Counted from the first letter of the stretch, positions 45,939-57,030 are shown. The stretch is 64,000 nucleotides of DNA from Ascarosepion bandense (GCA_037127315.1 JBBBDQ010000310.1:1683001-1747000); one strand, 5' to 3'. Made by a program: numbers and translations. The notes: a model not told the origin generated them from the sequence alone.

Positions 45939-47137
45939 TTAGGTTGTCCCAAAAGTTTGTAAACACTTGCAAAAAATTGAAATTTTACTCACAAAAACAA
46001 TAAAAATTATTGCTCAAAATAAAGACCATCATTTTCTAAGACTTTCTGCAATCGATCTGCAAGCTTTTGGATCTAGTCAAAGTACTATTCAGTCGGCTTC
46101 AAATCAAAGAATTCTTGGTATGCTTCCTCGACTTCATCAAATGAGTTGAATTGGCAGTCCTTCAGAAAGTGTTGCATTGAGCGGAAAAGGCTTTAATCTG
46201 ATTGAGCACAGTCAGGACTGTAGGTTGGATGTGGCAGAACCTCAACGCTGTCCAACTCTTCAAACTTGTCTTTGGTCTTCCTAGCGGTGTGTGGCTTGGC
46301 ATTGTCCTGCTGCATCAAAGCGCGTTTTTGGTTGATCAGAGCTGGGTACTTTTGCTTCAACTTGTTGCAGACCCGCTCAAGTTGCTGACAGTAAAGTTCG
46401 GCACTGATGGCACGACCATTCAGAACCAACTCAAAATGCATGATTCCTTCAAAGTTCCACCAAACACACAACGTGACTTTCTTGCCAAATCGATCTTGTT
46501 TAGGAACCGACGGTGTCACTTGCCCTTTCTGAACCCATTGTGTGTCTCGATTGTGCTGGAACAGATAGACCCATTTCTTGTCAGATGTCATAATGTGCTT
46601 CCAAAAATGCTCGTCCAATGGATTGCTGAGCAATTGACAGCAAATTTCAGCTCGGCTGCTGGCTTGTGCTTCGGTGAGTTTGTGCAGATCTTGGCGTGGC
46701 CTTTTGTGAACAAAATCAAGTTGTTTCAAATGTCGGTGAATTGTTGATTTGCCAACTCCAAGCTCATCAGCCAATTTTTGAGTGTTCGATGAAGGTGCAA
46801 TGTCCAACCCGGTTTGCAAGTCTCTATCATCCAACTTTAACAGCCATCCTGAACGAGGCTTATCTTCAAGACTCATGTCGCCAGAATCGAAACTCTTGTA
46901 CCACTTTGAGATCACCACATATGCAATTGTTCCTTCACCTTCAGCAGCACAAATCTCTTCTGCAGCTTTTCTGGTTGAAAGACCTCACTTCCAGCAGTAA
47001 CGAATCAAAACTCACAGCTCAATTTTATCAATTGCCATCTGGAATACAAAGATGAATATTACTATAACAATATAAATGCAAAATTGTATAAAAATTCAAT
47101 TTTTTGCAAGTGTTTACGAACTTTTGGGTCAACCTAA
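45939..47137 (-). mobile_element. mariner element with both terminal repeats
   Basis: The left end TTAGGTTGTCCCAAAAGTTT and the reverse complement of the right end TTAGGTTGACCCAAAAGTTC match, followed on both sides by GTAAACACTTGCAAAAAATT. The left flank is TA (45,937-45,938) and the right flank TG (47,138-47,139), a mutated TA. The length of 1,199 bp is normal for mariner. One transposase gene fills it. Confidence 0.92.
46007..47038 (-). pseudogene. mariner transposase, near full length
   Basis: From ATG at 47,038 (MAIDKIEL) to a stop at 46,007 the length is about 343 codons, the normal mariner length. STRKAAEEICAAEGEG and SKWYKSFDSGDMSLEDKPRS form the N-terminal DNA-binding region, and KLADELGVGKSTIHRHLKQL the second helix-turn-helix. 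The catalytic residues are Asp in MTSDKKWVYL, Asp in LMQQDNAKPHT and Asp in SPDCAQSD. Exactly 35 residues separate the second and third Asp, one more than the 34 of canonical mariner. In-frame stops lie near codons 9 and 17, after CAQSD, and at about two places in the C-terminal 60 residues; the central 241 codons (46,918-46,193) are open. Inactive, but younger than the other DNA transposons here. Confidence 0.9.
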
Positions 47138-49379
47138 TGTTGGAAGAGTTTAATATGGATGTCTTGTGTGTAGTGTGTTCTACAAAAACTAGCCTACTCT
47201 TATCTGAAGATTTTCTTTCTCTAATTTTTTTTTTAAATTTAAAGAATATAAAACCAAAACAGTCTTAATTAGGAATCTTCACAAAAAAGTTTAAGTCCTA
47301 AGGTTTAAAATGAATTTTTAAAAATCTTGAAACTTATTTTAATTTAATTTCAAGCTAATAGATTAAACTTAATATTTCCAATAAACAAAATACTTTGCTG
47401 TATTTCAAAAACTAATTTAAATAGATGGGAAGGACTTTGCCTTCATTACAATGTAATTGTAATGAAAGCAAAAAAAAAACTTCCAATAATGTTATTTATT
47501 AAAAAAAAACTTCCAATAATGTATTTTTTCCTGGTGCTTCATTTGAGGAATATTAACTGATTCAAAGTATAATATATCTGATTTGAAACAAATATTTATT
47601 TTAAATTTAATTTATTACAGAAATGCACTTTTAACTTGACAGTAGGTGTTTTAATGTGTTGACAGCCTGATAACAGATCCAATGATGTTTTATGGAGATT
47701 TATCTGTAAAACACAATTGAATAAAATGATGTGAGCACCTTTTTTATATAGTTTTTAAGTACTCTGTAATCTTAAAAAATTAGGAAAATATTCTCCGTAT
47801 TCTAATGTTTTTATTGGATTTTAGAAATGTTGACTTAAATTTATTATAGTTATCACCCTTAGTTTCTGATAATGTTGTGTATGGTTGCCTGTACTTACAA
47901 AAATCATGTTTATACACATACAAAAAATTCAAAATTCTTTTAAAAATATTGATGTTTGATGATATTAGTAAATATAGTTTTCACGTAATATCACCTAAAA
48001 AGCTGAAATCAATACAGAATTTTAAAATTTCAGTCTTAAAATAGTTTTTTAATTAAAGTGTAGAAAAATAAATGAAAACAATTTTTGTACAAAATTATTC
48101 ATTGTAAAAAGTTTTTAAAGACAGTAGTGTCTTTAATATATATATTAATGTCATAGTTTTGTTGCATTTTTTATTTTACAATTCAGAGCAGCATTTCAGT
48201 AAATGGTGTTTTTGATTGACAAAAACAAGTTGATGAATTAAATTCTATAAAGAGTCCTGCTGTTAACTAATAAAATATGAAGAAGCTGAAATTTTAATTT
48301 CTCAATTTCATAAAATGCTGGTTAAAAAATAAAATTTTACCAAGACCTTCTAAAAATAAAAAATAATTTAATTCATTTGTGAATAAATCCAGAAAATCCA
48401 AGAATTATTTGATTTTGAAAGAATTTCCAAGACAATGTGTTTTTAATGCCAAAATAATAAAAAAAATACTTTGGACTTTCTTTTTAATAATGACAAAAAC
48501 ATTTTGATGATAAAACTTTATCATCAAGTTTGGGACCTTTTTCATCATGGTATACTCTTTTTTAGAAAATTTTTGAAGGTACCTATTCTTAATGTACATA
48601 TATTATGGTTAATTTATGGTTTTCTGTTTACAATGGTTAAAATGTACATTAGTTTATGCATTCTCGTGAACTTGTAGATGATAATAACAAAAATTAGCTT
48701 ATTACTCATGTATTCACTTAAGTTATGTATAATACTTTATATATTCTGGAAGGAGAATTTCCTTTATAAACAATTCTTATTTATAAGCTGTAATATCCTC
48801 CTAGAATAGAAAATATATTTATGCCCTTCAGAGATCATGAAGAGCAAATTTAAGAACTATGTTGTTTTTCATTATATTTTTAACCTCAGTTCTTCATAGA
48901 ATTTGTCTTTTTATAAAACAGATTTGATATTCTGATCTTAAACTACAAAAATACTTTGTTTACATGGATTATACTGATTAAAAATTTTATATTTTCTTAT
49001 GAAGAAAATATAAAATTAATTTTATATAATTTTAATTTTATCTTTTTTGAAATTGTTCTTTTCCTTGCTGTTATATTCTATTCAAGAAAATCTTCAGATA
49101 AATTAGTGATTTGATTATGTTAGACAAAAGGTTAATTCAGCTCAATAGGTAAATATAAGAAATTTTAATTTCTAGCATTAACTTTATTGTACAGCATACC
49201 ATTTTGTTTTAGTTTCTCTGCCATCTTTTAGCCAGCTGTATAATTTTATCTTTCTTAGCAACAAAAAAGATACACACTCTAGTGTCTTTTTCAGTATTCT
49301 AGGGAATAATAATATTAACTATAGTAATAACAATACCAATAGTAACAGAACTCTGCTGAAACTAGTATTAAGCTATAAT
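47138..49379. other. Very AT-rich intron sequence
   Basis: A unit AAAAAAAAACTTCCAATAAT is repeated twice at about 47,470-47,521. Open frames at 48,405-48,677 have no domain. Nothing else recognised. Confidence 0.5.
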
Positions 49380-49573
49380 TTAAATCATCTTGTACAACCC
49401 ACCAAGAATGAACTCGGAGAGAAAAGAAGGGGAAGTAAAAAAAGAAACAAACAAAGTACATGAACAAAAAGTCAAGCACTCATAAGAAAGAAAAAAAACC
49501 CAAGACGAAAACCCTAACACTAAAGCGCTCAATACGAAAGTAGAGCAAACAAAGACAGGAAATCTAAGCAAGA

Positions 49574-49622
49574 GCCAACTACCTACCATGGTTTCGCCCT
49601 ATGGCTTGTCAGGGAAATTGAC
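49574..49622 (-). ncRNA. Type I hammerhead ribozyme fold, G8 mutated
   Basis: On the minus strand: stem I 5' strand GTCAATTTCC, core CTGACAA, stem II GCC-ATAG-GGC, core GAAA, a minimal stem III (CC-AT-GG closed by the A15.1-U16.1 pair), cleavage-site A17, then stem I 3' strand GGTAGTTGGC. The stem I strands pair at nine of ten positions (one U-U mismatch, two or three G-U). The core agrees with the consensus CUGANGA...GAAA except that G8 is A (position 49,607). G8 is a catalytic residue, so this copy is expected to be inactive. Predicted cleavage lies between 49,584 and 49,583. Penelope-like elements are known to carry type I hammerheads with very short stem III. Confidence 0.78.
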
Positions 49623-49738
49623 TGACAACAAACATTTAAAGTTGCAAATATATAGGTACTCAAAATAAAACAAAGAAAACACCAAAACATGAGACTAAAA
49701 CTTTATTACCAAAAAAAAAAAGACAATTAAGCAAAAGG

Positions 49739-50236
49739 CTAATTCAGTAGGCAATTTTTCCTATGCTTGCATTTATGTAGGATTTCAGTTTTAGAATTTA
49801 GTAAATTCTGTGCGGGTTCAAATAATGCAAGAGCTAGTTTTTCCTCCTCGCAGAATTTACTACCTGGTTTATATTTCGAACATCGTTTTATTATTTCCCA
49901 TTTCAAAATGGGATCTGTATTCGTAGTTTTTTTAATTTCCCATACATAGGACGCTAACGATGTATTACAGCTATATTTTTCATTTTTAAAGGTACTTGAG
50001 TGGTTATAAAACCTAATTTTAAATGAGTCTTGCGTGGCACCTACATACGTCTTAGGTTGTACGTCATTTTCATTTTTGTACACGTTAACTTTATATACCA
50101 TACAAGATTGTTGGCATTTACCGTTTAAGGGACAATTGGATTTGACTCTACAATTGCATGAAATCTTATTGTTAATGTTAGACTTACGGGTTTTAGTTTC
50201 GTTAAGACCGTTTATAAGTTTACCTATATTGGGCAA
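49739..50236 (-). pseudogene. Penelope-like element GIY-YIG endonuclease domain
   Basis: A 165-codon open frame. A cysteine cluster (CNCRVKSNCPLNGKCQQSC) precedes the nuclease domain, as in Penelope-like proteins. The GIY-YIG fold is seen as MVYKVNVYK and TYVGATQDSFKIRFYNHSST, with the YVG motif and the catalytic Arg in KIRFYNH. LASYVWEIKK gives the helix that carries the metal-binding Glu, and PAQNLLNSKTEILHKCKHR the conserved Asn and terminal segment. The domain itself is uninterrupted, but the N-terminal reverse transcriptase is absent, so it is a truncated gene. In these elements the domain nicks target DNA for reverse transcription. The ATG at 50,236 is only the first Met of the remnant. 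Confidence 0.88.
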
Positions 50237-50334
50237 TAGTGGTTGACTGAAGAGCAGTACTTTCTCAAATCCTTTATTTTGTTAGAACTCATATTAAAGA
50301 ACTTTTTTTTTCTTTTCTTTTTAATCCCACCATA

Positions 50335-50712
50335 TACAGAGCATTGTGGTGCAATTGATATTCACTTCAAAAATCAGAGCGCTGAGATCAAATTCCTGTT
50401 GAATTTAATGCATTCACTTATGCGCAGATATCCTTGGGAAAAGTATTAATCCATCTTTTCTCCCTCCAGCTATAGGTTCAATAGCAGAACAGATTGGGTT
50501 CTGTAGCCTTGGTTGGCAATCAGTCTACTTCAGAAGGAAATGGCAACCTACTATGGGAAAATCTTCTGCCTGGTTAGTAATGTCTATTTTGAGACATGAT
50601 CACCCAATTGTGCATCATGTATGGCTCTTCACTGAAACCATGTCAGTGGTTGTGACTTAACTGATATACAGAGTAGCACATTTACTTATTTATTTATTTA
50701 TTTATTTTTTTT
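50335..50712 (+). repeat. tRNA-derived SINE with TTTA tail, near full length
   Basis: The head GCATTGTGGTGCAATTGATA and the B-box-like GAGATCAAATTCC are followed by the body shared with 40,443-40,735 (ATTCACTTATGCGCAGATAT, CAATCAGTCTACTTCAGAAG, GCAACCTACTATGGGAAAAT, TGCATCATGTATGGC). It ends in a TTTA repeat (about 50,684-50,712). It is the longest copy and shows the whole element, about 350 bp plus tail. Confidence 0.78.
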
Positions 50713-51122
50713 AAGATCAGCCACTGGTATAATTAAAGATAATTCATTTTACTTGTTTTGTTTCTAATTGTTATAAAGTATTAACTTTTTAGTACCATGT
50801 TTTAAAATCTTTTGTTATATCTAAATACTGAATTACAGGGAAATATTGTCTAGTTACACATCAGTGTGATAAATGCAAATGATCTTTCAACACTTGGTCT
50901 GGATATTCTGAGTACATTGACAGTCATATACATCAAGTAATACTATTACTCACAACTGATTTACTCAACTATAGAGCATTGTTCAGAAAGAAATCTCTAG
51001 CCTGAACATTTGCAAACCACATTTGACACATCTGATCATTCACAGTTCTTTCTCCACAATCTGCACAAATCTTATGTTGCATTTTAACCTTTCTTAAAAA
51101 CAAATCAAAATACAATGTACTC
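50713..51122. other. Intron sequence, no gene seen
   Basis: Nothing recognised between the SINE tail and the LINE fragment. Confidence 0.4.
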
Positions 51123-51365
51123 AAAAACCATCACTTCTACTCTAACAGTTTCTTTTCTCGCACTTCCCATCTGTGGAATTCTCTTCTGTTTACTTGTTTC
51201 TCCAAAGATTTAAATGCAATGTCAATTGCCATCTTCTATCTTCTTGAATCCCATTCATCTTTTATCCTTTCTACAATACTCTCTGTATCCAGTCTTTTCT
51301 CTCACTGTAACCTTCAGCACACTAGTGGCAGTCCTGTCTTGCTTGGGGTCAAATGATTAAACATT
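51123..51365 (+). repeat. 5'-truncated CR1/Jockey-like LINE copy
   Basis: CATCACTTCTACTCTAACAG then TTTCTTTTCTCGCACTTCCC matches 14,130-14,170 and 37,840-37,880. It encodes the last residues (SFFSRTS-LWNS) and the 3' UTR, ending CTTGCTTGGGGTCAAATGATTAA. It lies 130 bp upstream of EGF exon 3. Confidence 0.82.
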
Positions 51366-51494
51366 TTGTTCAGTTTTAAGCTGTTCTTAAATTGCTCTTT
51401 GTTAATGGATTATATTAATTCAAACAGTGGATATTTGAAAATGCTGATTTAATTAAGAAGTGAAAATCTAATTAGGTTTTTTTTTTCTTTTCAG

Positions 51495-51608
51495 GTTTTA
51501 CTGGCCAATATTGCATGATTGATATTAATGAATGTAGTTCAGAACCTTGTGAACATGGTCACTGTATTGATCTCATTAATGGTGTTGAATGTAATTGTAC
51601 AGGAACGG
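51495..51608 (+). CDS. EGF-module exon 3 of the window
   Basis: A long T-rich tract with TTTTCAG precedes and GTAAGTG follows. Phase 1 in and out. It supplies the sixth cysteine of the preceding module (GFTGQYC) and cysteines 1-5 of the next ([14 protein letters not shown], then [11 protein letters not shown]). DINE before the first cysteine is the calcium-binding signature. CSSEPC fits the O-glucose consensus. CQPGFTGQYC, formed across the splice junction, fits the C-x-x-G-F-T-G-x-x-C pattern for EGF O-GlcNAc. The module ends in TGTG with the sixth cysteine in exon 4. Confidence 0.92.
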
Positions 51609-52289
51609 GTAAGTGTCTTCTAGGGTTGGTGTATTGTCATTCCATTGTCATATTTATTTTAATTTGTATAATTTACAGTAATTGTTCTTTCAGAATGAAG
51701 GTTTTTTCGGTTGATATCCTGGAATTCTTTTTCTGTCACAAATTTTGGATTTTCAATCTTGTCAATTTTTTTCCCTTTTCTTTTTATTCATTAAGTAATC
51801 TACAATAAGTGTAATAGTGTAAAGATTTAAATTCAATGATTTTTCTACTGTATAGATTAATTCTACAGCCTCCTTATCTGAAATGTTGACTGTTGAATCT
51901 GTTTTATTTACATAATCCAGTTCATGATAGCACTTTGTTACATTAGTGTCTTGTAGACTTATTTCATTGGGAAATTTTTATCTGTCTTTTAATTTAAGCA
52001 CATTTCAGGGAAAAACCTCCCTTTACATATAAACTTTTCTCTTTTGTTGCATGTATGAAGAGATGGTGAAGCTTTTCTGAATTGTCAAATTTAATGACAG
52101 ACATAATGTTTACATTTCTGATTAGAGCACATTTCATACTATCTCTTGAGAAAGAAAGTTTAAAATGACTTAATTCATGTCAATTTTGCATCCCTATGAA
52201 AATGGAAGATTTATAAGGTGCATTTTAGACACTTGCTGATTTTTTATTGTAAAGGCAAAAATGCTTCACAAGCAACAAAAAAGACGTAT
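51609..52289. other. Intron sequence, no gene seen
   Basis: Open frame sequence after the donor is read-through of the intron and has no domain. AT-rich. Confidence 0.45.
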
Positions 52290-53182
52290 GTTGTGTAAAG
52301 TGATCCCTACCAACCCCAATACAGATGACGATCAAATGATGACATTGATTGAGAATAAACCATATTACTCAATGTGAAATTTGGCAGAAACACTAAATTT
52401 ACCAAAATCCTCCATCCATGAGCACTTAATGAAGCTTGGGTATTCAAATTGTTACAGTGTTTGAGTACCACATGATCTGAGTGAAAAGAATCTTTTAAAT
52501 CACATTTCTGTGATTTGTTGTATAAATGTAATAAAAATGCACCCTTTTTCAAGAAATTGTGATGGGTGATGAGAAATGGATTGTTTACAATAATGGCTAA
52601 CAAAAAAAATCATGAGGTAAGCAATATGAGCCAATTTTAGCCACCCAAAAGCATGCTATGCATATGGTAAGATTAGAAAAGAATCCTGTACTATGAACTT
52701 CTGCCAAGTAACCAGTCAATTGATTCTGAAAAGTATTTCTTGCAACTGGATGAATTAAAGGTAGAAAATCAAGAAAAATTCCCAGAATTGGCAAAAAAAA
52801 AAAAAAAAGCTGCTGTTTTCCATAAAGATAATTCCAGACCTCATGTATTTTTGGTAACCTGGCAAAGATTGTTGCAGCTTGGATGGTATGTTACCCTACC
52901 TATCATATTCACAAGCTATTGTTCCTTTGGATTTTCATTTATTCATGTCCTTGCAAAATAATCTCAATAGTAAAAAGTTTAATTTTTTGGATGACATAAA
53001 AAACACTTTTATGAGTTACGAAACCATGGAAATTCTGGGAAGAGAGAATCTTTAAGTTGAAGGTAAAATAGAGAAAGGTTGTGCAACAAAATGGTTTATA
53101 TTTTGCTGAATAAATATTTAATGGCATAATTTTGTGATGTATTTTGTCTTAAAATTTGGCATGAACTTTCTGGACAACCCAA
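52290..53182 (+). pseudogene. Second mariner lineage: transposase relic with 3' terminal repeat
   Basis: Across frames it shows LNLPKSSIHEHLMKLGYSN (second helix-turn-helix), VPHDLSEKNLLNHIS, GDEKWIVYNN (first catalytic Asp, about 52,567), YYELLPSNQSIDSEKYFLQL, FHKDNSRPHVFLVTWQRLLQ (second Asp, about 52,820) and LDFHLFMSLQNNLN (third Asp region, about 52,940). Order and spacing are those of mariner, and the sequence is closer to a different subfamily than the element at 45,939. The end GGCATGAACTTTCTGGACAA followed by CCCA (to 53,182) is the 3' terminal repeat. The matching 5' repeat and the N-terminus are not visible. Many stops and shifts. Confidence 0.8.
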
Positions 53183-53914
53183 TAGATGCTTTTAAATTCT
53201 GTCAATGCTGGAAATTGAGGATTAAGCAGCACCAACCATGTTGCTGCAATACTCCATTTTTGGTCTGATGTCATTGTTAAAGAGAAAGAATGGTAGGAGG
53301 AGTCAGCTACTTTGAGTGGTACAAGGAAGTGACCATTTTTCTAGAGTCTTTAGCTATGTATTCTATGTATGTTTCACTTGAGGTCTGGAGTGGACTTAAA
53401 TCCCGATATACGTTCAAAGCAAGGTGTCTCAATGACAGTACAGACATTCATTACGACAAGAGAAAATGAAGTTTGCTCAGTGATGATGAAGCATTACTGG
53501 CTTGGTTTTAGAAGTATTGAATACTACCCCCTCTCCCTTGAACAGTTACAACTTTATTAAAGGAAAGATCAGCTGCTAGGTCATACCCTCGTCATGTAGA
53601 GTTTTGGGGATATCTTTAAACTGTAGTTTCATCTACATAGATATTTACTGATGACTTGAGAATGGTCTTAGGCAGATTGTTGATCAGACTCAAGGAGGCT
53701 ATTAGGATGAAAGGAGATGATTGATTTCCAAAGACTTGGAGAAATGTTTCTTTCTGAGGCACCAGTAACACAATTTTGCAACAATTTATTTCCAATTTGA
53801 TTTGCTACACAAAATCTAGCGACCTTAATAAGTATAAAAATAATTTCAAACTTTTTCTCTTTACATATAATGTGTTATAATGAATAGATAATAATTTTAT
53901 TTGTACTCCTTCAG
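53183..53914. other. Intron sequence, no gene seen
   Basis: A moderately less AT-rich stretch (53,200-53,600) with a 63-codon frame may be a decayed repeat, but I do not recognise it. Confidence 0.4.
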
Positions 53915-54054
53915 GTTATCAAGGTCGTACCTGTTCAAAAAATGTAAATGAGTGTGAAAACTCTAATCCCTGTGGAAATGGAACTTGTGTGGATACAGAT
54001 GGTTCTTTCATTTGTGAGTGTCCCCAAGGTTTTAAAGGCACATTATGCAATGAG
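53915..54054 (+). CDS. EGF-module exon 4 of the window, ending at a GC donor
   Basis: The acceptor TACTCCTTCAG is followed in phase 1 by GYQGRTC (sixth cysteine of the previous module) and a complete module, VNECENSNPCGNGTC then VDTDGSFICECPQGFKGTLC. N-x-N-E before the first cysteine is of the calcium-binding type. The first loop is one residue longer than usual (CENSNPC) and the second one shorter (CGNGTC), so neither the O-glucose nor the O-fucose consensus is met. NGT is an N-glycosylation sequon. The exon ends ...TGC AAT GAG followed by GCAAGT, a consensus GC donor, in phase 0. Joining to GAA ATT AAT of exon 5 gives six residues between the modules. Confidence 0.88.
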
Positions 54055-54060
54055 GCAAGT
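54055..54060 (+). promoter_or_regulatory. Probable GC splice donor (AG|GCAAGT)
   Basis: GAG|GCAAGT is the canonical form of the minor GC-AG intron donor. A GT donor six bases downstream (AGT|GTGTGT) would also be in frame but fits the donor consensus poorly and would add Ala-Ser to the linker. The GT at 54,059 gives a frame that hits a stop at once in exon 5. Confidence 0.75.
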
Positions 54061-55217
54061 GTGTGTTTTTTTTTTGTTTTTTTTTTGTATGAAATAAGCA
54101 TTTGTTTCTTGTTTACTGTGAATGGTGACTATGATACTGAGTGGTTCATCACCATAGATTGTTGTCAAATGTATTACATCTATAGTTCAAACGGTTTTAT
54201 TTAAATTTAACAAAATGTTGTGACTACTTCTAAAACAATAAGAAACTTACAATGCAACAACCTAAAACTTGAACCAGTAATTTACTCTGCCTGTAAGAAT
54301 TTCCACAAGAAATACATAGAAACTTAAAGGATTTTAAATAAAATTATATGAATATAAGAGATCAATTACAAAACAACAAACTCAGTGCATTAGTTGCTCA
54401 TCACAATAAGTTTGATTAGAATTTTGATTTTTAAAAAATTCTGCTTTAATTAATCATGTAATTTAATAAGGTGAAAATGTATAGAAAGTGCACTGATTTG
54501 CTAAGTCATTCACAGTAAATTTGAATCCAGGTTTTTCCTAACACTTCATCTCCTCTTATCACAATATGAGTTACTTAAAAACAAAAACATAGGTAAACTG
54601 AATGAGCTAGACTGTGTCCAGACAAAAGAAAAAGAAAATTAAACTTAAATTTAACTGAAATTCTGCCATAACATTGTAGGTTCTGTTCTTACTGAGTAGG
54701 TAGGTGAAGCTTGTAATGTTAAGGTATCTTTTTGAGACAGTTTCTGATCAAAGAGCCAGGTAGATGGATGGTAAGGTACAGAAGACTAATATTGCAGTTA
54801 ATCTGTTATAAAAACGAACTCATGAATTTTGACAAAAAAAAACAAACTTGAAGGATGTTAAATCTGCAGAAACTTTTTCATCCTTCATTATTAGTGCTTA
54901 GTTTAATTTGTGATGTATATAAATGTAGGTAGAAAAAAAGCAAATGTTCATAAGGTTCATAAAGCACTGCTGAGGGAACCACTAGTCATGCTTAGACCTC
55001 CCCTTCCACTTGGGGTGGTGGGTATAGTACATGCCAGTCTGCTCAGCATATACACAAAGCTATGATGAAATCTGGAGATAAAAAGAAAAAAAGCATGGAG
55101 GTGTGAAATGCAGAAGAAACCTGCCATTCTTAGTTGTACAGAAAAATGAAAACTAGAAACTGGAAAACTCAATAATCAATCTTTATATTCTGATCCATGA
55201 AATCATTCACTAGAAGC
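54061..55217. other. Intron sequence, no gene seen
   Basis: AT-rich. Nothing recognised up to the 4-bp duplication AAGC before the gypsy LTR. Confidence 0.45.
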
Positions 55218-55620
55218 TGTTATGGTTTATAAAATGGCGAGTGTTCTAAAAATAGAAAAAGATAGACACACTGACACCAAGAATTCAAAATTGGGCGGCA
55301 AAATAAGGAACCGTTTCTTTTGGTAGGAGTAAGAGTAGGAGTAAGAAGTAGGAATTAAGGACAGTAGTTTAGTGTAGGAGATTTGAAAAGAGGAGGACGC
55401 TAGTCAGATGACCACTAGAGTCCAGAAGGGATAGGCTCGTTTACTACTAGCATCCCACAGTAAAGAGAATTTAGCTAGTCTAGTCTGCTCCTGTATCCAC
55501 ACAAAATTTAAAGGTTGTAACTTGATGTAAAAAAAAACCTAAAGTTTTATACCAAAAATAAACATCATTAATTCAAGTTTGTGTTATCTTCTAATTATAC
55601 CAAAATGAAACAACACAACA
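55218..55620 (+). repeat. 5' LTR of the CsRn1-like element
   Basis: 403 bp. Compared with the 3' LTR it carries an extra AAGAGTAGGAGTAAG-type stretch near 55,325-55,360 and a duplicated CTAGT near 55,478. TGTTAT...ACA termini. Confidence 0.93.
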
Positions 55621-55640
55621 GTGGTGACCACAACATACGA
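55621..55640 (+). promoter_or_regulatory. Primer-binding site
   Basis: GTGGTGACCACAACATACG directly follows the 5' LTR. TGGTGACC would pair with a tRNA 3' end GGTCACCA. Confidence 0.65.
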
Positions 55641-55697
55641 ACAGAAAGCAACCTCATATACAAGATATATATGTATATATACATATATAAAGGATAA

Positions 55698-56060
55698 ATG
55701 GAGCAGACAGGAGAGGAAATGACTCATCAAGTCAATATCAAGGCACTGGAATTCATGGAAACTGCTGTAAATGGATGGTTTACGATATTAGAAGCCCAGT
55801 TTCACTTGCGAAATGTGACAGCGTCGAAAACAAAGTTTCATACAGTAATATCATTGTTACCAGCTGAAGAAGTGGGTAAGCTACCAAATGCTACCCTTGC
55901 ATCACAAGACTACGAGGAATTAAAATGAATTCTGATAGAAGCTCACGAACAAACAAAACCGGAGCTTCTAGAAAAATTAATGTCGGCTACGACTATTTCA
56001 GGACGACTATCGACACATTTGCACGATATGCTATCCGACTGCAAATGAGGAGAAAATAAA
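55698..56060 (+). pseudogene. gag of the CsRn1-like element, truncated
   Basis: METAVNGWFTILEAQFHLRN with TKFHTVISLLPAEEVGKLP is the start of the capsid-like domain (relatives have W-F-x-x-x-E-x-x-F and a K-F-x-x-V-x-x-L motif). A TGA at 55,926 interrupts it; EAHEQTKPELLEKLMSATTI continues in frame. The nucleocapsid knuckle and the rest of gag are absent, and sequence near 56,060-56,150 jumps to the end of protease. Confidence 0.72.
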
Positions 56061-56099
56061 ATGCTACGGACAAGCGAGTTTGGAAATTGGAATACCCTG

Positions 56100-57030
56100 T
56101 TTAAGGAGATCTTTTACTTGGACATTCGTGATCGCTGATATCACCAACCCACTCCTTGGATTTCCTCAACAAGTTTGGTCTAATAGTAGACTGCAGTAAC
56201 AAAACCATTTACGATCCTACAACAACCCAGAGAAAGAGTTTAAAAATATCTGCATCAGTGGTGAATCTAGTCGTAAATGAAATGGAGCTTCCGTCATTCA
56301 TAAGGGACATGATTAAAGAAAAATATCTGAACCTCATCACACCACATAAGAACAGTAACAAAAAACACTGTGGTGTCTACCACAGAATTGACACAGGAAG
56401 ACATATGCCAGTATTTGCAAAACCCAGGCGGCTTAATGTAGAAAAACTGGAAGCCGCGTGTAGCGAATTTAAAACCCTACAAAGACGGAGTGGTCTCCCT
56501 TTCCAAAAGCGAGTGGTCTAGTCCACTACATATAGTATCTAAACAAAACGGAGGATTTAGATGTTGTGGAGACTATCATTCTCTCAATAGCATAACCAAG
56601 ACTGACAGGTACCCTATACCAAATATAAACACTTTTTCAGCAAAAATTGCGAACAAACGACGATTCTCCAAAATTGATTTGATTTCAGCCTACCACCAAA
56701 TTAAAATGCATCCGGACAATGTAGCAAAAACTGCTCTCACAACCCCATTTGGTCTTTATGAATATAATTATATGCCGTTTGGATTAAAAATTGCGTCAGC
56801 TACATTTCAACGGTATATGGACAAAATTTTTGAAGACATTGATTGTGTTTTTATATATATATTGATGACATTTTAATTTTCAGCAATGACGGCATTAAAC
56901 CTACAACTAGTAAAATAGAAGAATTAAAATCTTTTCCTTACCCTAAGGATGCAAAAGGGCTATCCAGATTTCTTGGAATGGTAGGATTTTATAAAAAATT
57001 AATACCAAAATTTTCAGAGATAGTCTAACC
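56100..57030 (+). pseudogene. Protease end and reverse transcriptase of the CsRn1-like element
   Basis: LLGFPQ-like and DFLNKFGLIVDCSNKTIYDP (56,150-56,215) is the C-terminal protease block; the catalytic D-S/T-G part is missing. RT follows as MPVFAKPRRLNVEKLEAACS, SKSEWSSPLHIVSKQNGGFR, CCGDYHSLNSITKTDRYPIP, FSKIDLISAYHQIKMHPDN, TALTTPFGLYEYNYMPFGLK and the catalytic YIDDILIFS (about 56,855-56,885). A frameshift lies at about 56,500 and a second where TATATATATATT lengthens the codons just before YIDD. Directly after SNDG the sequence continues IKPTTSKIEELKSFPYPKDA, so about 45 residues of the RT thumb are deleted. Confidence 0.86.

Larger units (their letters stand above)
49400..50310 (-). 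mobile_element. Penelope-like element fragment (3' part)
   Basis: The GIY-YIG coding part (50,236-49,739) is followed on the same strand by a 3' untranslated region carrying a hammerhead ribozyme fold (49,622-49,574). The reverse transcriptase is missing, so the copy is 5'-truncated near 50,310 (KGFEKVLLFSQPLLPNIGKL runs into it). The 3' boundary near 49,400 is approximate. Confidence 0.82.

Noticed and set aside
46202..47055. Plus-strand open frames of up to 181 codons
   Set aside because: Antisense to the mariner transposase.
47460..47525. Possible satellite or CRISPR-like repeat
   Set aside because: Only two copies of a 20-base AT-rich unit; simple local duplication in eukaryotic intron DNA.
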